From: Bacteroidota bacterium
Lineage (GTDB): Bacteria > Bacteroidota > Bacteroidia > Chitinophagales > Chitinophagaceae
DNA length: 48,596 nt
Assembly (NCBI GenBank): GCA_023423405.1
Contig: JAFAFR010000051.1
Location: 1 to 48,596, forward strand
Direction: 5' to 3'
Positions 1 to 8,197 of the stretch are shown here, one piece after another. Each line of letters begins with the position of its first letter. Within the stretch, counting starts at the first letter, position 1. A model generated the notes under the pieces. That model did no database searches and was not told the DNA's origin. It saw only the letters and a list, made by a program, of their open reading frames with translations. The position numbers and the translations under genes are program-made.

Positions 1-13
1 CCGGTAAAAAAAC

Positions 14-21
14 TACCTTTG
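14..21 (+). promoter_or_regulatory. Bacteroidota minus-7 box at left edge
   Basis: TACCTTTG is an exact match to the Bacteroidota sigma-A minus-7 consensus TAnnTTTG. No coding frame follows it rightward; an intrinsic terminator lies about 45 bp downstream. The minus-33 element would fall off the window, so this cannot be confirmed. Confidence 0.35.
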
Positions 22-66
22 GGCATCAGTAAATTTTTTGTGTCGTAACTTAAATCTACTGAAAAC

Positions 67-91
67 AGAGAGGCCCCGCCTCTCTATTTTT
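67..91. terminator. Intrinsic terminator, probably bidirectional
   Basis: An 8-bp perfect stem (AGAGAGGC / GCCTCTCT) closes a CCC loop and is followed by ATTTTTA on the plus strand. The minus strand ends in GTTTTC. It lies downstream of the uvrA stop and could end uvrA as well as any rightward transcript entering from the left edge. Confidence 0.7.
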
Positions 92-134
92 ATGCCGTAT
101 CGCCGGTTTTACCGGACAGCAATAACCCCAAACC

Positions 135-2933
135 TCAAACCACAGACCTTCCTGTCACACTCCTCTTCTCCTTCCTTACCCCCGCCGGCACACCCGCGTA
201 CACCAGCTCCCCGCCCCCGTCGCCGGCCTCGGGACCCAGGTCAATCAGCCAGTCGGCACAACGGATCACATCCGTGTTGTGTTCTATCACCAGTATGCTG
301 TGCCCCTGCGTTATCAGCGCATTGAAAGACGCCAGCAGCTTTTGAATATCGTGAAAATGCAAACCCGTAGTGGGTTCGTCAAAAATGAAGAGAATATGCC
401 CCTGCGCACGGCCCTTTCCTAAAAACGAAGCCAGCTTCACGCGCTGCGCCTCGCCGCCCGACAAGGTGTCCGACGACTGTCCCAGCTTCACATAACCCAG
501 TCCCACATCGCTCAGGGCCCTGATCTTGCCACTCACTTCCTTCACGTCGGCAAAAAACGCCAGCGCATCGTCCACGCTCATCTGCAGCACATCGTAGATG
601 TTCTTCTCGCGATAGGTCACTTCCAGCACTTCGTCCTTGAAACGCCGGCCGCCACAAACCTCGCAGGTGAGGTGCACATCGGCCAGGAACTGCATCTCCA
701 CCACCTGTTCGCCCTCGCCTTTGCAGGCATCGCAACGGCCGCCGTCCACGTTGAAAGAAAAATGTTTCGGCTGGAAGCCGCGCTGCTTGCTCAGCGGCTG
801 CGAAGCAAACAGGTCGCGGATTTCGTCGTAGGCTTTGATATAAGTGACCGGGTTGCTGCGCGAAGACTTGCCAATCGGGTTCTGGTCCACCAGCTCCACC
901 TGCGTAATGAAATCCACATCGCCTTCGATCGATTTGTACAGGCCCACTTTATCGGTGCCCTCCCCTTTCAGTTTCTGCAGCCCGGGATACAATATCTGCT
1001 TCACCAGCGTGGTTTTGCCGCTGCCGCTCACACCGCTCACCACGGTGAACACTTCCAGCGGAAACTCCACATCGATGTCCTTGAGATTGTTCTGCCGCGC
1101 GCCCTTCACGGTCACCGACCGCCGCCAGGGCCGGGTCTTCGCCGGCGCCTCAATGCGCAGCTTGCCCGACAAATACTTGCCGGTGAGACTCTCCTTGTTT
1201 TTTACAATGGCATCGTAGTCGCCCGCAGCCACCACTTCGCCGCCAAGGTGGCTCGCCAGCGGCCCCATATCTATGATGTGATCGGCTTCCCGCATCATCA
1301 TCTCATCGTGCTCCACCACCACTACAGTATTGCCCAGGTCGCGCAGGTTTTTCAGTACGCCGATCAGCCGCTGCGTGTCGCGCGCATGCAGGCCAATCGA
1401 CGGCTCATCCAGAATGTACAAAGAATTGGTCAGGTTGCTGCCCAGGCTGCGCGTGAGCTGGATGCGCTGGCTCTCGCCGCCGCTCAGCGAATTGGCGAGG
1501 CGGCTCAGCGTGAGGTAGCCCAGTCCCACATCCATCAGCGTGCCGATGCGCGTTTCTATTTCCTGCAAAATGCGTTTGGCCACTTTGCGGTTGTAATCCG
1601 ACAATTCCAGGTCACGGAACCATTGCTGCAGGTCGCGCACCGGCAGCTCGCATAGTTCGCCGATGTGCTTACCGCCCACTTTCACGTACAGGGCCTCCCT
1701 GCGCAGGCGGTAACCATGGCAATCGGGACAAATCGTGCGCCCCCGGTAGCGCGCCAGCAGCACGCGGTACTGCACTTTATAGAGGTTCTGTTCTACTTCC
1801 TTGAAGAAATCGTGGATGCCCAGGGCCGTGCCCGCGCCGTTCCAAAGTTGCTGGTACTGTTCGCGGCTCAGGTCGATGATGGCTTTGTGAATCGGGAACC
1901 CATTGCTGCGCGCCGCTTTGATGAACTGCTCCTTCCACCAGCCCAGTTTCTCGCCCTTCCAGGGAGCCACGGCGCCTTCATACACACTCAGTCTTTTATC
2001 GGGGATCACCAGGTCTTCGTCGATGCCCAGCACCTGCGAAAATCCCTCGCAGGTGGGACAGGCGCCGAAAGGATTGTTGAAAGAAAAAAGATTCGGCACG
2101 GGCTCTTCAAAAACGATCCCGTCGAGCTCAAAGCGGTTGCTGAACGAAAGCAGTTCTTTTTCATTCACCAGCAACTGCATTTCTCCCTCGCCCTCGTAAA
2201 AAGCGGTGCCTACTGAATCGGCGATGCGGTGCAGGTCGTCCTCATCGAAGGCCTTCACCACCAGCCGGTCCACCAGCAGCCAGGCATTCTTTTTGGCAGG
2301 AGGCTTCCAGTTGCCGCCATTCGCCATATCCTGCAGGATGTCATCGATCGACAACACTTCATCGGTATAGAGGCGGCCGAATCCTTTTTGCAGCAGGATG
2401 GCCAGCTCCTCTTCCACCGAACGGTTGCGGTGCTGCCGGAAAGGCACCAGCAGCAGCACTTTGTCGCCCTTGGCGCGGGAAGCGATGGCCTCCACCACAT
2501 CGCTTACGTCGTCCTTTTTCACCACCCGGCCCGATACGGGCGAAATGGTTTGCCCCGCCCGCGCAAACAGCAGGCGCAGGTAATCGTAGATTTCCGTCAT
2601 GCTGCCCACGGTGGAACGCGGGGTGCGGGTGATCACTTTCTGTTCGATGGCAATGGCCGGGCAGAGCCCATGTATATAATCCACATCGGGCTTGTCCATG
2701 CGGGTGAGGAACTGGCGCGCGTAGGCGCTGAGGCTTTCGGCGTAACGACGCTGCCCTTCAGCAAAAAGCGTATCGATGGTAAGGGAAGATTTGCCCGAAC
2801 CCGATACGCCGGTCACCACTATAAATGTATTACGCGGGAAAGAAACGTCGATGTCCTTGAGATTGTGCACCCGGGCGCCTTTGATAAAAATATCCTGAAC
2901 GAGGCGGGGTGCAGGGGAAATAACTTTGTTCAT
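135..2933 (-). CDS. uvrA: Excinuclease ABC subunit UvrA
   Basis: DNA-damage recognition ATPase of nucleotide excision repair; as a dimer it loads UvrB at lesions. The 932 aa match the family length (E. coli about 940). There are two ABC ATPase modules: Walker A GVSGSGKSS at residues 42-50 and GVSGSGKTT near 634-642, with signatures LSGGESQR and LSGGEAQR. The C-terminal zinc finger is intact (CDAC ... CEVC), as is CPDC in the middle. In the first zinc module only the second pair is present (GACPTC); the first CxxC seen in E. coli is replaced by a stretch reading FSNRFELDG, which I believe is usual in this phylum. The ATG at 2933 sits 10 nt behind an exact TAnnTTTG box, supporting this start. 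Monocistronic as far as visible. Confidence 0.97.
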   Translation of the reverse strand: MNKVISPAPRLVQDIFIKGARVHNLKDIDVSFPRNTFIVVTGVSGSGKSSLTIDTLFAEGQRRYAESLSAYARQFLTRMDKPDVDYIHGLCPAIAIEQKVITRTPRSTVGSMTEIYDYLRLLFARAGQTISPVSGRVVKKDDVSDVVEAIASRAKGDKVLLLVPFRQHRNRSVEEELAILLQKGFGRLYTDEVLSIDDILQDMANGGNWKPPAKKNAWLLVDRLVVKAFDEDDLHRIADSVGTAFYEGEGEMQLLVNEKELLSFSNRFELDGIVFEEPVPNLFSFNNPFGACPTCEGFSQVLGIDEDLVIPDKRLSVYEGAVAPWKGEKLGWWKEQFIKAARSNGFPIHKAIIDLSREQYQQLWNGAGTALGIHDFFKEVEQNLYKVQYRVLLARYRGRTICPDCHGYRLRREALYVKVGGKHIGELCELPVRDLQQWFRDLELSDYNRKVAKRILQEIETRIGTLMDVGLGYLTLSRLANSLSGGESQRIQLTRSLGSNLTNSLYILDEPSIGLHARDTQRLIGVLKNLRDLGNTVVVVEHDEMMMREADHIIDMGPLASHLGGEVVAAGDYDAIVKNKESLTGKYLSGKLRIEAPAKTRPWRRSVTVKGARQNNLKDIDVEFPLEVFTVVSGVSGSGKTTLVKQILYPGLQKLKGEGTDKVGLYKSIEGDVDFITQVELVDQNPIGKSSRSNPVTYIKAYDEIRDLFASQPLSKQRGFQPKHFSFNVDGGRCDACKGEGEQVVEMQFLADVHLTCEVCGGRRFKDEVLEVTYREKNIYDVLQMSVDDALAFFADVKEVSGKIRALSDVGLGYVKLGQSSDTLSGGEAQRVKLASFLGKGRAQGHILFIFDEPTTGLHFHDIQKLLASFNALITQGHSILVIEHNTDVIRCADWLIDLGPEAGDGGGELVYAGVPAGVRKEKRSVTGRSVV

Positions 2934-2943
2934 ACCTGTATTA

Positions 2944-2951
2944 CAAAAGTA
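2944..2951 (-). promoter_or_regulatory. uvrA promoter minus-7 box
   Basis: On the minus strand this reads TACTTTTG, an exact TAnnTTTG match, 10 nt before the uvrA ATG. A TTG lies only 13 nt further upstream, shorter than the usual spacing of about 19-21, so the minus-33 element is uncertain. Confidence 0.55.
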
Positions 2952-3148
2952 TGAATGGCAGGTTCAAAAAAAATTTTGGGGAAATATTGATATTTAAAAA
3001 AAAATATTATCTTGGTAGTCCAGATGGTCCTTAATTGAAAAACCCAAAACTCACGCCTATAGTAAATCTACTACGCTCGCTTTCGTTTTTTCCCTAATCC
3101 AAGTATAACTCAATATCCTTTTTTAAATTCAAAAAACCGTAGACGTTT

Positions 3149-3730
3149 ATGAAATCACTTTGCGTTAAAACCGACAATGAGCTCATCCATCTCTTTATGG
3201 ATGGCGACATGAATGCCCTTGAAACTCTAATTGTACGCCACAAGGACAAACTGTACACTTCCATTCTTTTCCTGGTTAAAGACAAATACCTTGCCGAAGA
3301 CATCTTCCAGGACGTTTTAATTAAAATTATTGATACCCTCCGGGGTGGCCGCTACACAGAAGAAGGCAAATTCCTTCCTTGGGCCATGCGTATTGCGCAC
3401 AACCTTTGCGTGGATCATTTCCGCAAAGTAAAACGCACACCCGCTATCAAAACCAGCGACGACCGCGACATTTTTGAAGTGCTGAACTTTACGGAAGACG
3501 GCGCCGATGTAAAGATGATGAAAAGGCAAAGCCACGACCGTGTTCGCAAAATGCTCGACCTGCTGCCGGAAGACCAGCGTGAGGTGATCATCCTGCGCCA
3601 CTATGCAGAGCTCAGCTTCAAGGAAATCGCCGCCCTTACCAACTGCAGCATCAACACTGCCCTGGGCCGCATGCGTTATGGCCTCATCAACCTGCGCAAA
3701 ATGATGTCCGAAAAAAATATCGCACTTTAA
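3149..3730 (+). CDS. ECF-type RNA polymerase sigma factor
   Basis: Directs RNA polymerase to a specific promoter set. The 193 aa carry sigma-70 region 2 at roughly residues 25-95 (AEDIFQDVLIKI, then FLPWAMRIAHNLCVDHFRK) and region 4 at about 130-185 (LPEDQREVIILRHY, then FKEIAALTNCSINTALGRMR, a helix-turn-helix). No anti-sigma gene is adjacent: the gene stands alone between uvrA (divergent) and the dsbD group (convergent), so its control is probably not by a neighbouring membrane anti-sigma. A TAGTAAATCTACTA palindrome lies about 75 bp upstream of the ATG. An intrinsic terminator at 3871-3896 follows. Confident on family; its regulon is unknown. Confidence 0.93.
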   Translation: MKSLCVKTDNELIHLFMDGDMNALETLIVRHKDKLYTSILFLVKDKYLAEDIFQDVLIKIIDTLRGGRYTEEGKFLPWAMRIAHNLCVDHFRKVKRTPAIKTSDDRDIFEVLNFTEDGADVKMMKRQSHDRVRKMLDLLPEDQREVIILRHYAELSFKEIAALTNCSINTALGRMRYGLINLRKMMSEKNIAL

Positions 3731-3793
3731 CTTTTAAATGTTGCCTACAGACAGTACTTTTACTCCGCAAGAATACCATTCAATCAAAATAAT

Positions 3794-3860
3794 GTCATTC
3801 TGCACCTCCCTCTGACAACTAAAGATTCGCTTGCCCGTTGGAAGGCTGTTGCAGAATGAC
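3794..3860. repeat. REP-like inverted repeat downstream of sigma gene
   Basis: A perfect 11-bp inverted repeat, GTCATTCTGCA (3794-3804) and TGCAGAATGAC (3850-3860), encloses 45 bp with imperfect further pairing. It lies just before the terminator. The arm resembles GTCATTCTG-type palindromic repeats known between genes in several bacteria, but I cannot check the copy number here. Confidence 0.5.
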
Positions 3861-3870
3861 GCCTAATTAA

Positions 3871-3896
3871 AAACCCCGCATCGCGCGGGGTTTTTT
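3871..3896. terminator. Bidirectional intrinsic terminator
   Basis: A CCCCGC / GCGGGG stem is flanked by an A-run on the left and T6 on the right. It separates the convergent sigma-factor and dsbD genes and can act in both directions. Confidence 0.85.
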
Positions 3897-3944
3897 CAAT
3901 TGTATGTTGCGGTGCTTCACGCTTATGATTGCCGCGGTTCTTGC

Positions 3945-5930
3945 TTACTGTTGCGCCTGCCTGCCATCACCACCAGCTCCCTGCCCGCATTTCAGCCAGT
4001 TCAAATATTCCTCTACATCGGGTGTATAACCCACCGGCTGGTTGAGCAACTGCTCATCGGGCGAAACAATCGCATACAGCGGCTGCGAAGCGTTCCGAAA
4101 ATTTTCGGTCTGGAACTGTATGTACTTATCGCCCACGGTCTTGATCTCCACCTTCGATCCGTCGCGCGCCGTGTACAGGAACTGCTCCGACTCCGGCAGC
4201 GGCTTGCGGTCGTCCACATACAGCGATACCAGGATGAAATCGTTCTCCAGCATTTCGGCTACCTCCGACCGGGTCCAGACATTCTCTTCCATCTTCCGGC
4301 AGTTGACACAGGCCCACCCGGTAAAATCGATCAGCAGCGGCTTACCGGTTTTTTTGGAAGCCGCCAGCGCACCTTCATAGTCGTTCACAAAATGCGTGCT
4401 TTCCTTTTCATATACACTGTAGGTAAGCGGTGGCGGAAAGCCACTCACCAGCGATCGGTTGGCGGCCGGCGTATTGGTGAGGCCGGGTACCAGGTACAGC
4501 GCAAACAACCCAAAGGCCGTGGCCAGGGCAATGCGCCCTTTGCTGAGCCGGGCCGGCGGCGGATCTTTCGTGAATTTCAATACGCCGAAAAGATACAGGC
4601 TGGCAGCAAGGGAAATGAGGATCCAGAGTGCAAAAAACACTTCCCTTTTCAGCAATCCCCAGTGCATCACCAGGTCGGCATTTGATAAAAATTTCAGCAT
4701 CAGCGCCAGCTCCACGAAGGCGAATACAATCTTTACCGTATTCATCCAGGCGCCCGAACGCGGCAATCGGCCCAGCCACTGCGGAAACAACGCAAAGAGC
4801 CCAAAGGGCAGTCCCAGCGCCACCCCGAAGCCTGCCATGGCCACCGTCAGTTGCAGCGCACCGCCGTCCTGGTTCAGCGCGCCCACCAGCAGGGTGCCCA
4901 AAATGGGACCGGTGCAGGAGAACGACACAATGGCCAGCGTAAGCGCCATGAAAAAGATACCACCTGTCGTGCCGATATTGGACTTTTCGTCCACCTTATT
5001 GCTCATGCTGCTGGGCAGGGCAATTTCAAACAGCCCGAAAAACGAAAGCGCGAAAGCCAGAAAGATGGCCGCAAACACCAGGTTCAGCCAGGCATTGGTG
5101 GAAATATTGTTCAGGATGCCGGCGCTGCCGCCTTCCAGGAAATAAAAGGGCAGGCTCAGCAGCACATAGATCGCAAAAATGAAAAATCCGTACAAAAACG
5201 CATTGCGCACACCCTGCTGCCGGCTGTGCGATTTTTTGGTGAAAAAACTCACCGTCAGTGGTATCATGGGGAAGGTGCAGGGCATGATCAGCCCAATCAG
5301 TCCGCCCAGGAATCCCAGCACAAAAATGGACCAGGCGCCTTTGTGTTCTGCCCGCTCGCCGCCGGTGCCGCCGCATTGGGCGGCCGGGTTGTCCATATCG
5401 ATGCCGTCCCGCTTAATAACAGCCGCAGCACCTGCCGTTTCTTGCAGCCGGGTATCTGCATAGGCAAGTTTCCCATCCGCCTCCTGCTGAAAACGGAAGG
5501 TCACGGTTTCCGGCCCAACAATCTCTTCCCCCTTCAGGGCCATGAACTGAATAGTGCCCCCCACGCGCTGGTCTTTGCCCAGTCCGCTCACGGGAATCTC
5601 GTACCGCACTTCGTTCTCAAAAAATTTCAGGCGGGCATTGTCGAAAAGAGGCTCGGGCTTTTCCTGCAGGTTGCCGGTTTCGCGAACCGGGCCCCAGGTG
5701 CCGGCAGAACCACTGTCGGGCAGGATCCGCGAATTGGGCTGGTCGTCGGCCATGGAAAGGGAATAGAGTTTCCAGCCAGGCCTGATGGCGCCGCTGATCT
5801 CCAGCACCCAGCCGCCGGCTTCGGGCCGCGCCTGATAGGAGAACTGCACAATGGAGTCGGTGGCCTGCGCGTGGGAAACTGCCTGGAAGCCGGTCACCAG
5901 CAACAGGAGCACCCATATTTTTTTCAGCAT
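3945..5930 (-). CDS. dsbD: Thiol:disulfide interchange protein DsbD
   Basis: Carries electrons from cytoplasmic thioredoxin across the inner membrane to periplasmic thiol proteins. The 661 aa have a signal peptide (about 1-21), a DsbD-alpha-like periplasmic domain (about 25-160), a multi-span membrane domain with its two redox cysteines (C218 in MPCTFP, C339 in SCTGP), and a C-terminal thioredoxin domain with WACVNC (C541/C544). The membrane and gamma parts look functional. The fused alpha domain lacks the expected cysteine pair: the aligned stretch reads MALKGEEIVGPETVTF. The gene 12 bp upstream encodes a separate alpha-like domain that does have two cysteines, so the two probably work together and are cotranscribed. 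The convergent terminator at 3871-3896 ends the unit. Confidence 0.93.
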   Translation of the reverse strand: MLKKIWVLLLLVTGFQAVSHAQATDSIVQFSYQARPEAGGWVLEISGAIRPGWKLYSLSMADDQPNSRILPDSGSAGTWGPVRETGNLQEKPEPLFDNARLKFFENEVRYEIPVSGLGKDQRVGGTIQFMALKGEEIVGPETVTFRFQQEADGKLAYADTRLQETAGAAAVIKRDGIDMDNPAAQCGGTGGERAEHKGAWSIFVLGFLGGLIGLIMPCTFPMIPLTVSFFTKKSHSRQQGVRNAFLYGFFIFAIYVLLSLPFYFLEGGSAGILNNISTNAWLNLVFAAIFLAFALSFFGLFEIALPSSMSNKVDEKSNIGTTGGIFFMALTLAIVSFSCTGPILGTLLVGALNQDGGALQLTVAMAGFGVALGLPFGLFALFPQWLGRLPRSGAWMNTVKIVFAFVELALMLKFLSNADLVMHWGLLKREVFFALWILISLAASLYLFGVLKFTKDPPPARLSKGRIALATAFGLFALYLVPGLTNTPAANRSLVSGFPPPLTYSVYEKESTHFVNDYEGALAASKKTGKPLLIDFTGWACVNCRKMEENVWTRSEVAEMLENDFILVSLYVDDRKPLPESEQFLYTARDGSKVEIKTVGDKYIQFQTENFRNASQPLYAIVSPDEQLLNQPVGYTPDVEEYLNWLKCGQGAGGDGRQAQQ

Positions 5931-5942
5931 ACTTTTTTCAGA

Positions 5943-6395
5943 TTAACCGCCAATATTGATCCGGAAACTCACAGTAGAAGGAGGCAGGCATTCGCGGTCG
6001 TTGCAAACCATGAATTCCACGTTGCCGGCCAGGTTGGTTTTGGCCTTTCCCTTTACATTCACTACCTGGGTGAAGGAAACTTTTTTCTCGTAGTAGCGCA
6101 CTTCCGATTTAAAAGCTTCCTCGTACTTTTTGGTCATCTGACCGTTTTCCTTTACCGGGCCTTTGAGGGTGAGAAGGGGATTTTTCGTGAAATCAAATTG
6201 CGTGGCAACCGGGCCATCACCGGCATTCTGGGCGTAAATGTGCCAGTTGCCCGAAACATCGGCCACCATCTGCACCTCGTAGGTCCCTTCCGCTATTTTT
6301 TTGGAACTGAAAGTCCATTTCACCTGCTTTTCGCTCTGGGCGAACACAAAAACAGCAGCCAGTAAAAGGACCAGGGTGGTAGAGATTTTTTTCAT
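5943..6395 (-). CDS. Stand-alone DsbD N-terminal (alpha) domain protein
   Basis: A 150-aa exported protein with a signal peptide (MKKISTTLVLLLAAVFVFAQ) and one immunoglobulin-like DsbD-alpha domain. In E. coli DsbD the alpha domain passes electrons out through a CX5C pair (C103/C109). Here the corresponding loop reads MVCNDRECLPP, a CX4C pair at C131/C136 followed by the same kind of PP. It lies 12 bp upstream of dsbD in the same direction. I infer it is the periplasmic outlet for the DsbD next door, whose own alpha domain has lost these cysteines. A near-consensus minus-7 box and a perfect 9-bp inverted repeat lie just upstream of its ATG. Confidence 0.85.
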   Translation of the reverse strand: MKKISTTLVLLLAAVFVFAQSEKQVKWTFSSKKIAEGTYEVQMVADVSGNWHIYAQNAGDGPVATQFDFTKNPLLTLKGPVKENGQMTKKYEEAFKSEVRYYEKKVSFTQVVNVKGKAKTNLAGNVEFMVCNDRECLPPSTVSFRINIGG

Positions 6396-6407
6396 GCCCC
6401 AAAATTG

Positions 6408-6432
6408 AGATTAATAGTCCTAATATTAATCT
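6408..6432. promoter_or_regulatory. Inverted repeat upstream of DsbD-alpha gene
   Basis: AGATTAATA (6408-6416) and TATTAATCT (6424-6432) form a perfect 9-bp inverted repeat with a 7-nt spacer. On the minus strand it abuts CAATTTTG (one mismatch to TAnnTTTG) and then the ATG at 6395. This placement fits an operator over the promoter of the thiol-reductase pair. It could instead be a hairpin ending purQ, but it lacks a T-run. Confidence 0.4.
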
Positions 6433-6437
6433 AAATC

Positions 6438-7097
6438 TTATCCCGCCAGGGTCTGGAGGATAGCGCGGCCGTCGATATTTCCCAGGGCATGGGAGCAGGC
6501 CCTTTCGGGGTGGGGCATCATACCGAACACGTTACCCGCCTTGTTCCGGATGCCGGCAATATTCCGCAGCGCGCCGTTGGGATTGGCTTCCGGGGTGATT
6601 TGCCCGTCCGCATCGCAGTAACGGTAAATGACCTGGCCGCCGGCTTCGAGCTCATCGAGCAGTTTTTCGTCGGCAAAATAGCGGCCCTCGCCGTGGGCGA
6701 TGGGGATCTTCAAAGCACTGTCGGAACCCACGCCTTTCAGGTACACATTTTTGCAGATGAACTGCTGGTTGGCGTTGCGCAGCAGCACGCCGGGCAGCAG
6801 GTGCGATTCGCAGAGGATCTGGAAACCATTGCAAACGCCCAGCACTTTTCCTCCTTTGTTAGCGAAGTCGATCACGCTTTGCATCATGGGACTAAAACGG
6901 GCAATGGCGCCGCAGCGCAGGTAGTCGCCATAAGAAAAGCCACCCGGCAGTACAATGCAGTCGCTGGTGTCAAAAGCGCTCAGGTCGCGGTCTTTGTGCC
7001 AGAGCATGATCACTTCCTGGTTCAGGTCGCCGGCCAGGGCATCCTGCATATCACGATCGCAATTGGAACCGGGGAATACGACTACGCCGAATTTCAT
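6438..7097 (-). CDS. purQ: Phosphoribosylformylglycinamidine synthase subunit PurQ
   Basis: Glutaminase subunit of FGAM synthase (step 4 of de novo purine synthesis); it hydrolyses glutamine and passes ammonia to PurL. The 219 aa fit the stand-alone PurQ length. It begins MKFGVVVFPGSNCDRD, has the nucleophile C89 in GVCNGFQIL, and H196/E198 in MMPHPERA. The frame is open further upstream to 7304, but the family N-terminus and an exact TATCTTTG promoter box at 7120-7127 fix the start at 7097. PurS and PurL are not in this window, so this organism appears to use the split multi-subunit enzyme rather than the large fused PurL. Confidence 0.96.
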   Translation of the reverse strand: MKFGVVVFPGSNCDRDMQDALAGDLNQEVIMLWHKDRDLSAFDTSDCIVLPGGFSYGDYLRCGAIARFSPMMQSVIDFANKGGKVLGVCNGFQILCESHLLPGVLLRNANQQFICKNVYLKGVGSDSALKIPIAHGEGRYFADEKLLDELEAGGQVIYRYCDADGQITPEANPNGALRNIAGIRNKAGNVFGMMPHPERACSHALGNIDGRAILQTLAG

Positions 7098-7119
7098 CAG
7101 GGGAAATTTTGGTAAGCCG

Positions 7120-7127
7120 CAAAGATA
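7120..7127 (-). promoter_or_regulatory. purQ promoter minus-7 box
   Basis: Minus-strand TATCTTTG, an exact TAnnTTTG match, 22 nt upstream of the purQ ATG. It lies inside the longer open frame, which argues against any start upstream of it. Confidence 0.55.
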
Positions 7128-7203
7128 CACCGAACCGCGAAAAAAGCAGGACGCAAAACGGGAAGTTTTAAGAAAGAAAACCGCCAGCCCTTTCCGCCCC
7201 GCC

Positions 7204-8187
7204 CTAGCCGGCGAGGTAGTTCGTTGCCAGCGCAAACGCAAAAAGCACCCAATGCACCACCAGCGGGAACCATTTTTTGGGGGGATAATAATAGGTGGCC
7301 GCATGGAAGCTGGTGAGCGGAATGCTGCTCAGGAACCAGTGCTGGTAATTGTTACCCGGGTTCACCAGGATGATGAGCAGTCCCACCAGGAGCACCACCA
7401 GCACCAGGCTCCAGCACTTTCTTACCTGGATCAGCATTTTATTGAGGTTGTCCTGCACCAGCCAGCCACCGATCAGGAAGGGCACCACCAGCAGCAGGAT
7501 CCCGAAAGTGATCCACAGCGAACCCGGCAGCCGCGGCAGGTGGATGCTGACCCGGGGAATAAGGTCATAAGGCCGCAGGTCGCTCAGCAGGTACAATACG
7601 ATGAAGAGGAAATAATAAGGGGTCAGGAAACCAATGGCCGCCACCACCCACTCGCCCACCCGCAGCGGGCGGGTAATGATGATGGCCAGGATCAGCAATA
7701 CCATATAGGCAATACAGGGACTGTACAACAGGGGCAGCACGCCCAGCAGCAGGCAGGTATTGAAGATGGCCGACAGCGGGCGGGGATTGTTGTACCAGCC
7801 GGTGATACCGTAAAAAATCCAGATCAGGAGCAGGTTCACGATCAGGGTGCTGCTGAACTGGTTCCATTCGGGCAGCAGGGAGCTGACCAGTAAAAAAGAC
7901 ATGCCCACCAGGTAATTGGGACGCGGAAACAGTTTGATGCTGTTGGCCACCCGGTTAAGGAGGTTGGCCTGTATGAATAACAATGCAAAAGCCAGCAGTC
8001 CGTAAATAAAGCCGCGCTCGCCGGCCAGGGGTCGCAAAAAATCGAGCACCAGCTTATAGAGATAGTTGTCCTCCACCTGCCGCAGGGGTTCAGGTGCATG
8101 CAGGAAAAGCGGGAATTTCAGGATCAGGGCATAAAAAAGCAAAATGAACGCGTTTCCCGGGTTCTTTTGCCTGAAAATTCCAATCAC
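7204..8187 (-). CDS. DUF6427 family integral membrane protein
   Basis: A polytopic inner-membrane protein of unknown function, 327 aa from the GTG at 8187. Hydrophobic segments run through almost the whole length (I count about 8-10). The N-terminus, VIGIFRQKNPGNAFILLFY, matches how I remember this Bacteroidota family beginning, which is why I prefer the GTG over the frame's upstream ATG at 8253 inside the preceding gene. It starts 10 bp after the stop of the secreted-protein gene upstream, so the two are likely cotranscribed. No catalytic motif is visible. Confidence 0.8.
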   Translation of the reverse strand: MIGIFRQKNPGNAFILLFYALILKFPLFLHAPEPLRQVEDNYLYKLVLDFLRPLAGERGFIYGLLAFALLFIQANLLNRVANSIKLFPRPNYLVGMSFLLVSSLLPEWNQFSSTLIVNLLLIWIFYGITGWYNNPRPLSAIFNTCLLLGVLPLLYSPCIAYMVLLILAIIITRPLRVGEWVVAAIGFLTPYYFLFIVLYLLSDLRPYDLIPRVSIHLPRLPGSLWITFGILLLVVPFLIGGWLVQDNLNKMLIQVRKCWSLVLVVLLVGLLIILVNPGNNYQHWFLSSIPLTSFHAATYYYPPKKWFPLVVHWVLFAFALATNYLAG

Positions 8188-8197
8188 ATGGCTTCGT

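Noticed and set aside
4851..6365. 504-codon plus-strand frame across dsbD and its neighbour
   Set aside because: Antisense shadow; the minus-strand genes have signal peptides and conserved redox motifs.
6438..7304. Longer PurQ start at 7304
   Set aside because: The extra 69 residues do not fit PurQ, and the promoter box at 7120-7127 lies inside them.
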